From Pseudoalteromonas sp. XMcav2-N (GTDB taxonomy: Bacteria; Pseudomonadota; Gammaproteobacteria; Enterobacterales; Alteromonadaceae), in contig NZ_JAMXSF010000006.1 in the NCBI RefSeq assembly GCF_024124545.1, positions 234,422 through 298,421 on the forward strand: 64,000 nucleotides of DNA. Reading direction: 5' to 3'. The position numbers were made by a program, and so were the translations under genes. Position 1 is the stretch's first letter. Every line of letters begins with the position of its first letter. The notes beneath the pieces are model-generated. The model had not been told where the DNA came from. It did no database searches and saw only the letters and a program-made list of their open reading frames with translations. This document shows positions 55,815 to 64,000 of the stretch, piece by piece.

Positions 55815-57584
55815 TTAAAAGCGGTTTTTGACCGTAAATAACCATTGCACTGAGTCAATGTTGTCAGGTCCATCGAGTGGTGCGGCGACGTCCAGGTGCA
55901 GAACCAATCCCGAATTCGCACGGCTTGGAGCAAGTCTAAGCCCCAGGCCCACATTTTTCAAAAACTGACCCTGGATCTGATGTGTCAAAGCGTGCTGCTG
56001 CTGTGGTGTCAGTATGCGCGATATTTCCGGGTCATCGTGCAACGGGGGTGGCAGAGCCCGACCATCTACTCGGCCAATATCAAAATACGCAGCGCCACCG
56101 ACTTTAAATAGATGTAGTAAATCGTATTCCCAGTAATAGCGCTTTTCAAGGTTGAGTAGAATTCGGCGATTCCCCTGCAGGTAATTACTTGGGTACCCTC
56201 TGAGACCAGTTTCTCCCCCTAAGGTGAGCTGCTGATCGGCACTCAGGTGTTTGCCATATTGGATTTCCAGTTGTGCATACCAGGATTGTCTGAGGCTGGT
56301 ATTAAGGTAGTACTGAAGCCGTGAACTGATCATTAAATTCTCGGCCTGATTATCGCGTTTATTCCAGTAACCATTTAAATTGAAGGCGAAGCGAAGCAGG
56401 CTGTCTTCAGATGTGAAGTGAGCCTTACTTGCGTTGAATGCTCCAACCCAACGACTATCATCATCACTGAGGCCGCTGTCTGAATAGCCAATCAGGGCAT
56501 TGATATTCCACCCTAAGTTCAAATCTTCGGTGCGATAAATAGAATCAAAATTTCGCACTTTGATATAGGCATCTTCAAACCACTGTGCCTGAATATAGGG
56601 GTAACGTACAGTGCGGTCTTCAGCTATCGGTAAGGTGGTTGCACGTATCGGGGCAAACTCTTGCTTTTCATCCTGATACCCCAACAGAAGTCGTCGCGTC
56701 CAGTCGTCGTCAAGTGCGAAAGCGCGACCAATGTAGAGATTGGTTATTTCACTCAGCTGCTCGTATTCAGAAATCTCTTCGCCCAGATTGTAAAGAGACT
56801 CAACCCTACGATTACTTAAGTTACTTACACCATAGCTGAAGGGGGTGGAAATCGAAAAGAATGGATAGGCAATGCCGACATAGTGCACTTTGCCATCATC
56901 ATTGTCCGCATATTCCACTCGCCCCTGATAGCGGCTAGAGAGAATTTGTGGATCGTCGTAAACAAACAAATATCCACTGCGGTCAGGGTCGGAGATATGC
57001 GTCAGTGATAAGCGTTTGCCATAACCCAATAAGTTAGATTCACGAAAACCAAGGCGGCTTGAATTGTCACCACCGCTGCGGCTGAAACTGATGTCGGGCA
57101 ACAATGTCCAAAGATCGCGTGTGACGACAGTAACAGCCACTTCCCCGTCACAGGTTTGCTCAGCGAAGATTCTTGCATCGTAAATATAGGGTTGTTGACG
57201 CAGTAACCGTTCTGACTCTCGTAATAGTTTTGGATCATATTCACTGCCCTGAGTAAACAGCAGTAAATTACGGATCACCTCAGGTTTAGTGGTGGCATGC
57301 GCTCGGTTCGCAAAGCGAAACACTGCATTGTCTTCTTCTGGCAAAGAGGTATCAAAGACGTTGAGCTGTTTTAGGTCAATGCTAACAACCGAGGCATTCT
57401 TTAAATCGGGCAGGGAGTCTTCACTGTCCAGCTGACGGTGAAGGTTGTTGTCTTCGGGCGTGTCCGGGCGGAGATTGCTACAGCTCTCCAGTGCACTAAG
57501 CGGCGTGCTGGCTACTGCCTCTGGAGAGTGCGTCGCAACCGTTGCGAGTATTGTTAGTATAGAAACGCGAACAACCCAACCCAT
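55815..57584 (-). CDS. Omp85-superfamily (BamA/TamA-like) outer-membrane protein
   Basis: 589 residues. Signal peptide (about 1-25), a linker, then a single POTRA-like domain (about 95-170: VIRNLLLFTQGSEYDPKLL...LLRQQPYIYDARI...VTVVTRDLWTL) and a 16-strand-type barrel. The L6 signature appears as ETGLRGYPSNYLQGNRR and the protein ends with NRF (terminal Phe). Having one POTRA separates it from BamA and TamA; the function of this surface-antigen subgroup is unknown. It may insert or export a partner, possibly the lipoprotein encoded downstream. Confidence 0.85.
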   Translation of the reverse strand: MGWVVRVSILTILATVATHSPEAVASTPLSALESCSNLRPDTPEDNNLHRQLDSEDSLPDLKNASVVSIDLKQLNVFDTSLPEEDNAVFRFANRAHATTKPEVIRNLLLFTQGSEYDPKLLRESERLLRQQPYIYDARIFAEQTCDGEVAVTVVTRDLWTLLPDISFSRSGGDNSSRLGFRESNLLGYGKRLSLTHISDPDRSGYLFVYDDPQILSSRYQGRVEYADNDDGKVHYVGIAYPFFSISTPFSYGVSNLSNRRVESLYNLGEEISEYEQLSEITNLYIGRAFALDDDWTRRLLLGYQDEKQEFAPIRATTLPIAEDRTVRYPYIQAQWFEDAYIKVRNFDSIYRTEDLNLGWNINALIGYSDSGLSDDDSRWVGAFNASKAHFTSEDSLLRFAFNLNGYWNKRDNQAENLMISSRLQYYLNTSLRQSWYAQLEIQYGKHLSADQQLTLGGETGLRGYPSNYLQGNRRILLNLEKRYYWEYDLLHLFKVGGAAYFDIGRVDGRALPPPLHDDPEISRILTPQQQHALTHQIQGQFLKNVGLGLRLAPSRANSGLVLHLDVAAPLDGPDNIDSVQWLFTVKNRF

Positions 57585-57658
57585 AGAACAGCCTGTAGTG
57601 AATGAACGTACTTTTAATTATGGCCTATGTTAGCCATAGCTGCTCAACTAAGTCTATA

Positions 57659-57961
57659 TTATTGTTGTAAATTTAACCGAAATGATGTAACCAGATCCGG
57701 CAAATGTTCAGTTGCACCAAGGCCTTCCGGCATGATCCAGATGCTGTCGCTGTAGTGCTCGAAATTGAGGTTATATGGGTGGCCTGCATAACTAAAACGC
57801 CATTGGTGACGGTCTGCGCCAAGATGAAACTCAAGTAAAGTAATGCCATCCAGATGCAAGAAAATTTGTCCCCACAGCTCGAATTCATCTGCATCTGGCA
57901 AAGAAGCAGGGCTAACGATAATGCAGTCCTGATCTGGCTGGTGGCTTATGTGGGTTGTCAC
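57659..57961 (-). CDS. DUF3630 family protein
   Basis: 100 residues from a GTG at 57961 with GGAG five bases upstream; a TTG at 57976 is the longer alternative. Conserved-looking centre: ELWGQIFLHLDG, RFSYAGHPYNLNFEHYSDSIWI. No signal or membrane segment; probably cytosolic. It follows recQ by 24 bases, a neighbourhood seen in Alteromonadales, but no function is known. Confidence 0.78.
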   Translation of the reverse strand: MTTHISHQPDQDCIIVSPASLPDADEFELWGQIFLHLDGITLLEFHLGADRHQWRFSYAGHPYNLNFEHYSDSIWIMPEGLGATEHLPDLVTSFRLNLQQ

Positions 57962-57985
57962 GGTTACTCCGGTCAATGAGTCTGG

Positions 57986-59809
57986 TTAATCGGTATCGAG
58001 GTAGTTTCGGATCAGTTGCATAAAAGGTGCACCATACTTGCTCAACTTGGTAAAGCCCACACCGGATACTTTCAGGAATTCACTATCATTCGTCGGGGTG
58101 AGCTGCGCCATTTCCGCCAGCGTTTTATCACTAAAGACAACATAAGGCGGCACGTCATCCTGATCGGCGAGTTCCTTACGCAGGCTACGTAATTTTGCAA
58201 ACAGTTTTTTATCGTAATTGAACTGAGCCAGTTTATCCTGATAAACATGTTTGGCTTCAAGACGTGGCTGAGCAAGTTGCAATGCGTATTCACCACGCAA
58301 AACCGAACGTGCGCCTTCGGTGAGCCTGAGTGCGGCACCCTGGGTGATATCTTGTGCAACTAGCCCATGGTGTATCAGTTGTCTCAGGATACTCAGCCAG
58401 TATTCATTGCTGTGTTCTTTGCCAATGCCATACGTACTCAGTGTATGGTGCTGGTTATCTCGGATCCGTGCGGTATTTGCGCCACGCAGTACATCCACAA
58501 TATAACCGAGCCCAAAACGCTGCTCAGCCCGGTAAATACAGGATAAAGCTTGCTGAGCAACCAAAGTACCATCAAATCGCTTGGGTGGATTCAGGCAGAT
58601 ATCACAGTTGCCACAGGGCTCGCGTTGATATTCACTGAAATAATTGAGCAGGATCTGGCGTCGACAGGTTTGTGCCGAGGCAAAGCTGGCCATAGAATTG
58701 AAACGTTGCTCTTCGACCCTGCGGCGATGCTCGTCCTCAATATCTTCAAAAAAGCGTTTTACCCGACCAATATCCGCCGGATCGAAATACATAATGGCTT
58801 CTGCGGCCAGGCCATCACGTCCTGCTCGACCCGTTTCCTGATAGTAAGCTTCAATGCTTTTGGGAATGTCATAATGCAAAACATAGCGCACATTTGATTT
58901 GTTGATACCCATACCAAATGCCACTGTTGCAACCACTATCTGAATATCGTCACGAGAAAATGCATTTTGTACGAACTGGCGTTGCTCATTGGTCATGCCT
59001 GCGTGATATGCCGCAGCGTTAAAACCGGCCTCGACTAGTTTTTCGGCGATGTCATCCACGCGTTTACGACTTGAGCAGTAGACAATACCACTTTGCCCTT
59101 TTTGAGTGCGCAGATAGCGCATCAATTGTGACAGAGGTTTGAACTTCTCTTCTATAGTGTAGCGAATATTCGGCCTGTCAAAACTACCAGTGTGGATAAA
59201 CGGCGTGATCAGACCGAGTTGTGTGACAATATCGCTGCGGGTTGCCAGATCGGCGGTTGCCGTCAATGCCATCATAGGGACAGTGACAAAACGCTGCTTT
59301 AACTCATGCAGGCGACAGTAGTGCGGTCTGAAGTCGTGCCCCCAATGCGATACACAGTGTGCTTCATCAATGGCGAACAAACCCAACTTGAGGTGACTCA
59401 GACGTTCAATAAACTCACTCTGGAGTATTTTCTCTGGCGCAACATACAATAGCTTGATTTCGCCGTGATGCAGACGTTGATAGATAGCTTGCTGCTGCGC
59501 GCGATCAATACTGTTATTGATGAACTCGGCGGAGATACCCAGCGCCTTGAGTTGTGCAACCTGATCTTGCATTAAAGAGATAAGCGGTGACACCACAATG
59601 CAGGTGCCAGGCAATAACAAAGCAGGTACCTGATAGCACAGAGATTTACCACCTCCGGTGGGCAGTAATACTAAGCTATCGCGCCCGTCCAGGCACGCCT
59701 GAATGACGTCGAGTTGTCCGTCACGAAAGTCACTGTAGCCAAAAACTTCTTTCAGTACGCCGTGCGGTGTGTCGATTGAGTGAGTTGCAAGATTTTCCAT
59801 CGAGCGCAT
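57986..59809 (-). CDS. recQ: ATP-dependent DNA helicase RecQ
   Basis: 607 residues. Helicase motifs: GFxGFRDGQ-like YSDFRDGQLDVIQ, PTGGGKSLCYQ (Walker A), DEAHCVSHWGHDFRP, QETGRAGRDG (motif VI). The zinc-binding RQC part has the four cysteines around CRRQILL...CGNCDIC, and an HRDC domain ends the protein (NDSEFLKVSGVGFTKLSKYG). Two in-frame ATGs (59809, 59800) have no clear ribosome binding site. It unwinds DNA in RecF-pathway repair. Confidence 0.97.
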   Translation of the reverse strand: MRSMENLATHSIDTPHGVLKEVFGYSDFRDGQLDVIQACLDGRDSLVLLPTGGGKSLCYQVPALLLPGTCIVVSPLISLMQDQVAQLKALGISAEFINNSIDRAQQQAIYQRLHHGEIKLLYVAPEKILQSEFIERLSHLKLGLFAIDEAHCVSHWGHDFRPHYCRLHELKQRFVTVPMMALTATADLATRSDIVTQLGLITPFIHTGSFDRPNIRYTIEEKFKPLSQLMRYLRTQKGQSGIVYCSSRKRVDDIAEKLVEAGFNAAAYHAGMTNEQRQFVQNAFSRDDIQIVVATVAFGMGINKSNVRYVLHYDIPKSIEAYYQETGRAGRDGLAAEAIMYFDPADIGRVKRFFEDIEDEHRRRVEEQRFNSMASFASAQTCRRQILLNYFSEYQREPCGNCDICLNPPKRFDGTLVAQQALSCIYRAEQRFGLGYIVDVLRGANTARIRDNQHHTLSTYGIGKEHSNEYWLSILRQLIHHGLVAQDITQGAALRLTEGARSVLRGEYALQLAQPRLEAKHVYQDKLAQFNYDKKLFAKLRSLRKELADQDDVPPYVVFSDKTLAEMAQLTPTNDSEFLKVSGVGFTKLSKYGAPFMQLIRNYLDTD

Positions 59810-59949
59810 TTTAGTGGGTTTTACGCCAGATGTCTTTTGTTTTTGATCACAGGAAAATCATACTGGCGGGTACAGATTGCGGTATACTGCGCGCTTGGCA
59901 TCTATGGGAATCAGTAGATACCAATTTTGATTGTGCTTGGGAGAAGTGA

Positions 59950-60855
59950 ATGGGAGCGAGTAGTGAAACGAAGCAAGGGTATACCTTTGCCGTTTTAGCG
60001 TTTTTAATGTGGGGACTAGCCCCTATCTATTTTAAATCACTGGATCAGGTTGATGCGCTTGAGATCCTGATCCACCGTGTGGTCTGGTCTGTACTCTTTA
60101 TTGCGCTGATCATCGCTATAAAGCTGAATTGGTCAAAGGTGATGACCGTGCTACGCCAGCCTAAGCTGATGCTGATGTTGACCCTTACGGCTTTGTTGCT
60201 CGGATTTAACTGGGGTTTATTTATCTGGTCGGTGAACAATGGTCATATGCTGGATGCGAGCCTGGGCTACTATATTAATCCCTTACTGAATGTACTATTA
60301 GGTATGCTGTTTCTGCAGGAGCGTCTTCGACCTCGTCAGCAGTTTGCGGTTGGCCTGGCATTCGTTGGGGTGGTGTTGCAGCTGGTAAGTTTTGGCTCGT
60401 TTCCTGTTATTGCGTTTTCACTGGCCGGTTCCTTCGCCATATATGGCTTGTTACGCAAGACCATGGCGGTAGAATCTTTACCGGGATTATTAATCGAAGC
60501 CGTTATTTTGTTGCCCATTGCACTTGGGTACTGGTGGTGGTTAACACCCAGTGAGACCAGCAACATGATGCTCAATGACTGGCACACTAATCTTTTATTG
60601 ATCAGTGCGGGGGTGGTTACAACCTTGCCGTTATTGTGTTTCACCGCAGCTGCAAAGCGGATCCCTTATTCAACGTTGGGTTTCTTTCAGTACATCGGAC
60701 CAAGCCTGATGTTCATTTTGGCGGTGGTTTTTTATGGTGAAGTGTTCAGTGCGGAGCGGGTTTTAACGTTCGCGTTTATCTGGTCGGCTTTGGCGCTATT
60801 TAGCTTTGACTCCTACCGAACGGGCAAAGCACAGCGTCGTCTGGCATCAACCTAA
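59950..60855 (+). CDS. rarD: EamA-family transporter RarD
   Basis: 301 residues, ten hydrophobic helices in two EamA repeats. FLMWGLAPIYFK at the start, the LIHRVVWS stretch in helix 2 and GYYINPLLNVLLG are hallmarks of the RarD subgroup of the drug/metabolite exporters. Substrate unknown. GGGAGAAG precedes the ATG. Divergent from recQ. Confidence 0.93.
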   Translation: MGASSETKQGYTFAVLAFLMWGLAPIYFKSLDQVDALEILIHRVVWSVLFIALIIAIKLNWSKVMTVLRQPKLMLMLTLTALLLGFNWGLFIWSVNNGHMLDASLGYYINPLLNVLLGMLFLQERLRPRQQFAVGLAFVGVVLQLVSFGSFPVIAFSLAGSFAIYGLLRKTMAVESLPGLLIEAVILLPIALGYWWWLTPSETSNMMLNDWHTNLLLISAGVVTTLPLLCFTAAAKRIPYSTLGFFQYIGPSLMFILAVVFYGEVFSAERVLTFAFIWSALALFSFDSYRTGKAQRRLAST

Positions 60856-60897
60856 TCGAGCAGGGGCACAGATTGAGTCGGTGCCCCCAAGGCTCTG

Positions 60898-61275
60898 TTA
60901 GATGTCGTCGTCCGCTTCCACAGCGACGGCTTCGACTTCTTCTTTATTTGCGCTCACCTTAGAACGGCCAAACAAAGTATGGAATTTGGTCTTACAGGTC
61001 GTCAGTTTGAGGTATTTGGTCCAGGTTTTTTCCATCGCATTTTCTGGAGTCCCTAATCCTCCCATAACCTCCACAAAGCGTTGCTGAAATTCATTTTGCG
61101 GATGACTGGCTTTAGTGTATAAGCTTTTAAGTAACGCACCATGGTTTTCCAGAATATCAGACTCTTGCAGGGTAAAGTGTCCGCTTCGAGAAAACCCCCG
61201 GGGAAATTTAATATCATCATAGAAGTGTTTTGTTGTAGCAAAAGCTTCTTTCAGGGTCGCTAAATTTTGACTCAT
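60898..61275 (-). CDS. maoP: DUF413 protein, MaoP (macrodomain Ori organisation) homologue
   Basis: 125 residues from ATG 61275; longer frames run into the hdfR promoter. The core KHFYDDIKFPRGFSRSGHFTLQESDILENHG matches E. coli YifE/MaoP (YPRGFSRHGDFT...LLERHG), as does the KTWTKYLKLT...FHTLFG segment. In E. coli MaoP acts with the maoS site, near its own gene, to organise the Ori macrodomain. As in E. coli it is divergent from hdfR. A small acidic tail ends the protein. Confidence 0.9.
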   Translation of the reverse strand: MSQNLATLKEAFATTKHFYDDIKFPRGFSRSGHFTLQESDILENHGALLKSLYTKASHPQNEFQQRFVEVMGGLGTPENAMEKTWTKYLKLTTCKTKFHTLFGRSKVSANKEEVEAVAVEADDDI

Positions 61276-61361
61276 GGTGAAATCCTCAGCATTGTTTGGC
61301 AGGAGTATGGACCATAGTGTGGAAATAATTAAACGAGTTTTTTTTATCGTAAGGGGGCCAT

Positions 61362-62210
61362 GTGGACATAGATCTATTAAAAACATTTGTCGAAGTCGTA
61401 AAGACCCGTCACTTTGGTCGCGCAGCGGAGAATTTATACATTACTCAGTCTGCCGTTAGTTTCCGGATCCGCCAGTTAGAACAAAGCCTTGGCGTCAATT
61501 TATTCATTCGTCAGCGCAATAATATTCAACTGACGGCGCCGGGGGAACGTTTATTACCCCATGCCAATATGATCCTGACCGGCATGCAACGTGCGAAAGT
61601 TGATGTTGCGCTTGCTAACAACATGCATAAGCAGCTTTCGCTAGCAGGTACGCCGAATATTTGGGATGCCTTTTTGCAGTTTGGTATTAACCACATTGTG
61701 ACTGCTATGCCTGGGGTCTCTTTGGTGGCTGAGGTCAAGGCACAGCAAGAAAGTACACGGTTATTACTGGAGCGGACGCTCGACATTGCGGTGTTATTTG
61801 ATCCACCGAAAGTTGATGAGCTGGTGGTAAAGCAAATTAAGCATCTGGCCATCATCCCTGTAAGCACAATGGCGCAGACATCAGATGAAGACTTTTTTGA
61901 TAAGCAATATGTCTACGTAGATTGGGGAACGGCCTTTTCATTGTGGCATGCGAAACAGTTTACTGGCAGCACACCGCCATATTTCAGAACCAGTACCGGC
62001 CGTATTGCTTTGGATCTTATAATGCAGTGTGGAGGATCAGCATTTATACCCCGTGCATTGGCGGTCGAATCTATAGAGAAAAAGCAGTTGTTTCATATTG
62101 AATCAGTAGAACAAAATGCCCGCGAGATCTATGTTGCCTATCACAAGGATAATGAACAGCTAGAGCAAATAGAGATGATTGCCAGCCTGCTGGCATCTTT
62201 ACCTGATTAG
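61362..62210 (+). CDS. hdfR: LysR-family regulator HdfR
   Basis: 282 residues from GTG 61362, with AAGGGGG upstream. The N-terminal helix-turn-helix reads KTRHFGRAAENLYITQSAVSFRIRQLE, nearly the same as E. coli HdfR, followed by the LysR substrate-binding domain. HdfR was described as a negative regulator of flhDC in E. coli; targets here are unknown. Its divergence from maoP (86-base gap) is conserved. Confidence 0.92.
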   Translation: MDIDLLKTFVEVVKTRHFGRAAENLYITQSAVSFRIRQLEQSLGVNLFIRQRNNIQLTAPGERLLPHANMILTGMQRAKVDVALANNMHKQLSLAGTPNIWDAFLQFGINHIVTAMPGVSLVAEVKAQQESTRLLLERTLDIAVLFDPPKVDELVVKQIKHLAIIPVSTMAQTSDEDFFDKQYVYVDWGTAFSLWHAKQFTGSTPPYFRTSTGRIALDLIMQCGGSAFIPRALAVESIEKKQLFHIESVEQNAREIYVAYHKDNEQLEQIEMIASLLASLPD

Positions 62211-62352
62211 GTTACAGATTATTGAATTATTTATGATGCCTAGCTGACAGTTTAATGTCACTTTTATTTTGAGTGTAATATTTCTGTCACTTATCGCTGG
62301 CAGACTGCGCCTGTCTAAAAAATTACGTGTTGCGATACTTGAGGAAATACAC

Positions 62353-63282
62353 ATGAAATTATCCAAATCAGCATTATTTGTTTCTCTTTTCGGTGCTTTG
62401 TCTGCGAGCGCTTACGCTGATGTTGATGTATATGGTAAGGCGAACCTGTCTATACAGAGTTCAGATGAAGGTGAAGGCTCATTCACAGAAGTGAAAAGCA
62501 ATGCATCACGCTTTGGTTTCAAAGGCTCTGAAAAGCTGGATTCTGGCCTTGAAGTTATCTATAAGCTGGAGTTCCAGGTCGATGTCTCTGACGCAGATTC
62601 AAAAGGCGAAGATGACAATATTACGGCACGTAACCAATACGTCGGTCTGAAAGGTAATTTCGGTGAGGTTGTTATTGGCCGTAATGACACTGCATTTAAA
62701 CAGTCACAAGGCAAACTTGACCTGTTCAACGACCTTGAAGCGGATATTAAGAACCTGTTTAAAGGTGAAAACCGTCTGGGCGATTCAATTTCTTATAAAT
62801 CAGCCAGCTTTAATGGTTTTAAAGTATTAGGTACATTTATCGCTGAAGACAGCACTGAAGGTGAAAACGGGTTCTCAGCAGCACTGACTTATGGTGATGC
62901 AAAATTAAAGAACACTAAATTCTATGCTGCGGTTGCAACTGATAGTGAAGTAAAAGGCTACGATGCAGTGCGTTTCTCAGTACAAGGTAAGGTAGCAGAC
63001 TTTAAACTGGGTGCAATGTACCAGATGCAAGAGAAAGTTGACGGGTCTGACGAAGCTGACGGTTACATGGTAAACGCGGCATACGGTTTTGGTGCAAATA
63101 CCTTGAAGCTGCAATATCAGGTTATCGACTTTGATAAAGGTGATAAAGTAGATGGTATCTCTGTCGGAATTGACCACAAGCTGAGCAAAGCTGCAAAGCT
63201 TTATGCTTTCTACTCAAGCGTAGATGAAGACAATGGTGTAGAGGAAGATTACTTGGGCGCCGGTATCGAATACAAGTTCTAA
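62353..63282 (+). CDS. OmpU/OmpC-like outer-membrane porin
   Basis: 309 residues from ATG 62353 (TTGAGGAAAT upstream). Signal peptide MKLSKSALFVSLFG...AYA, then VDVYGKANLSIQ, the first barrel strand, and a terminal EYKF. The constriction-loop stretch IGRNDTAFKQSQGKLDLFNDL and NLFKGENRLGDS match the paralogue at 17996 closely, while outer loops differ. Codon use appears biased toward highly expressed patterns (GGT, CGT, AAC). Followed by a strong terminator, so likely an abundant monocistronic porin. Confidence 0.9.
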   Translation: MKLSKSALFVSLFGALSASAYADVDVYGKANLSIQSSDEGEGSFTEVKSNASRFGFKGSEKLDSGLEVIYKLEFQVDVSDADSKGEDDNITARNQYVGLKGNFGEVVIGRNDTAFKQSQGKLDLFNDLEADIKNLFKGENRLGDSISYKSASFNGFKVLGTFIAEDSTEGENGFSAALTYGDAKLKNTKFYAAVATDSEVKGYDAVRFSVQGKVADFKLGAMYQMQEKVDGSDEADGYMVNAAYGFGANTLKLQYQVIDFDKGDKVDGISVGIDHKLSKAAKLYAFYSSVDEDNGVEEDYLGAGIEYKF

Positions 63283-63313
63283 GTATACACATGACCTACT
63301 AAAGCATATTGAT

Positions 63314-63348
63314 AAAGGCCAGTCAGAAATCCCCTGACTGGCCTTTTT
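63314..63348 (+). terminator. Rho-independent terminator after the second porin
   Basis: AAAGGCCAGTCAG and CTGACTGGCCTTT form a perfect 13-bp stem over a 7-base loop, running into T residues. Confidence 0.95.
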
Positions 63349-63452
63349 CGTATTATTGATCTCGATTTAGTGGTGTTTTATGTAAAAAACACCTGTTTAG
63401 TACAATTAATGTCCGAACGCACCGTTTTTCTCACTTTTATTCAAAAAAGGGG

Positions 63453-63480
63453 TTGCGCTGGGTTTCGATTTCCCTATAAT
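63453..63480 (+). promoter_or_regulatory. rRNA operon promoter P1
   Basis: TTGCGC and TATAAT with a 16-base spacer, followed by GCGCATCC, a GC-rich discriminator; an A/T-rich stretch (63425-63449) lies where an UP element would be. Confidence 0.75.
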
Positions 63481-63588
63481 GCGCATCCACCGACACGGGG
63501 CACAACGCTGAAAAGCAACGAGCCAACGAGTTGGGAGTCAAATAAAACTTAGCTTTGAATGCTTCGAAAGAAAAATCAAAATTAAGTA

Positions 63589-63616
63589 TTGACATAAAAC
63601 GGGAAGTGATTAGAAT
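63589..63616 (+). promoter_or_regulatory. rRNA operon promoter P2
   Basis: Perfect TTGACA and TAGAAT with a 16-base spacer, 136 bases after P1; A/T-rich sequence precedes it. Confidence 0.78.
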
Positions 63617-63659
63617 GCACAACCCTCAGCGCTAACAGCGCAGCGACATTGAGTCGCAC

Positions 63660-63673
63660 TGTTCTTTAAAAAT
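63660..63673 (+). promoter_or_regulatory. boxA antitermination site of the rRNA leader
   Basis: TGTTCTTTAAAAAT closely resembles the rrn boxA (TGCTCTTTAACAA) that recruits NusB/NusE; it is in the leader between P2 and 16S. The rest of 63674-63883 is leader RNA with the left arm of the expected 16S processing stem. Confidence 0.75.
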
Positions 63674-63883
63674 ATGAAGCAATCATCTGTGTGGGCACTC
63701 GTACAGATTGAGTTCTAACAGCGAATTTCAGTTTTACTGAATGACGCGCAAAAATTTAGAGTCTCAATTGAACTGAGTGACCAACGGAATAAACATAGTT
63801 TATTCAGCACAGTCAATTCGATACCGACAGGTATCAAAATCAGAATTCAATGAGCATGAAGCTTCGGTTTCAAAAAAAACTTT

Positions 63884-64000
63884 TAATTGAAGAGTTTGAT
63901 CATGGCTCAGATTGAACGCTGGCGGCAGGCCTAACACATGCAAGTCGAGCGGTAACATTTCTAGCTTGCTAGAAGATGACGAGCGGCGGACGGGTGAGTA
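63884..64000 (+). rRNA. 16S ribosomal RNA, 5' end only
   Basis: AATTGAAGAGTTTGATCATG followed by GCTCAGATTGAACGCTGGCGGCAGGC-type sequence, the universal start of bacterial 16S rRNA, and a gammaproteobacterial V1 hairpin (GTAACATTTCTAGCTTGCTAG). Cut by the window edge. The mature 5' end is placed by analogy with E. coli. Confidence 0.97.

Noticed and set aside
63370..63552. 60-codon frame in the rRNA promoter region
   Set aside because: Overlaps P1 and the leader; no ribosome binding site or conserved features.
1..64000. CRISPR array, prophage, integron or complete insertion sequence
   Set aside because: No regularly spaced repeats, phage structural genes, integrase or transposase frames were found.

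Overview
The window looks like chromosomal DNA of a marine gammaproteobacterium of the order Alteromonadales, most probably Pseudoalteromonas. The reasons are the gene set and order (panP with panBC but no panD, an SSS-type sensor kinase beside a two-subunit sodium:solute symporter, a DUF3630 gene beside recQ, hdfR/maoP, OmpU-like porins) and a base composition that by eye is in the high 40s % G+C, which would fit the pigmented species. Almost all of it is core housekeeping DNA in short, tightly packed operons. I found no complete insertion sequence, prophage, CRISPR array or integron. Genus is an inference.

Layout. 1-5.5 kb: the end of a TrmB-like methyltransferase, a degenerate GGDEF/EAL membrane protein, the PLP aspartate decarboxylase PanP and a GAF-GGDEF diguanylate cyclase. 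5.5-13.9 kb: a CrbS-like transporter/histidine-kinase fusion, divergent from an operon of DUF4212 small subunit, SSS symporter, cNMP/CBS/DUF294 nucleotidyltransferase and DnaQ-like exonuclease. 14-17.6 kb: epd-pgk-fba (glycolysis and E4P). 17.6-19 kb: a striking cluster of 15 GATC sites, then a porin. 19.4-22.6 kb: phoB-phoR-pstS with two Pho boxes. 22.6-29.1 kb, minus strand: a small Cys-rich lipoprotein, then dksA-gluQ-pcnB-folK-panB-panC with sfsA upstream. 29.2-35.8 kb: pepB, a CBS protein, and the minus-strand run gpmI-envC-ctpA-like-yibQ-like. 36-43.5 kb: yibN-like-grxC-secB-gpsA, then a MetF-like gene and an M16 protease, then cysE. 43.6-50 kb: an unknown anchored protein, xseA, guaB-guaA, tRNA-Trp, holD-like-rimI. 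50-57.6 kb, minus strand: a HK-REC-HPt hybrid kinase, EfpL, and an envelope group (TPR lipoprotein, short MscS, Omp85-type protein). 57.6-62.2 kb: DUF3630, recQ, rarD, maoP and hdfR. 62.3-64 kb: a second porin, then an rRNA operon promoter region and the first 117 bases of 16S rRNA.

How genes work together. Several signals point to growth-rate control: dksA is here, and the rRNA P1, guaBA and tRNA-Trp promoters all have GC-rich discriminators of the type that ppGpp/DksA inhibits. Phosphate control is explicit (Pho boxes before phoB and pstS). Methionine control is implied by a MetJ operator before the MetF-like gene. Pantothenate synthesis seems complete only if PanP (2.7 kb) supplies beta-alanine to PanB/PanC (23-24.6 kb).

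Most worth a second look: the GATC-dense region upstream of the first porin; the likely conserved AUU start codon of pcnB; the divergent MetF homologue under a MetJ box; a small lipoprotein with mirror-symmetric twin CX3C cysteines; and an uncharacterised envelope gene group at 53.6-57.6 kb. Many gene starts were set by hand from ribosome binding sites and known family N-termini, and several are shorter than the longest open frame.
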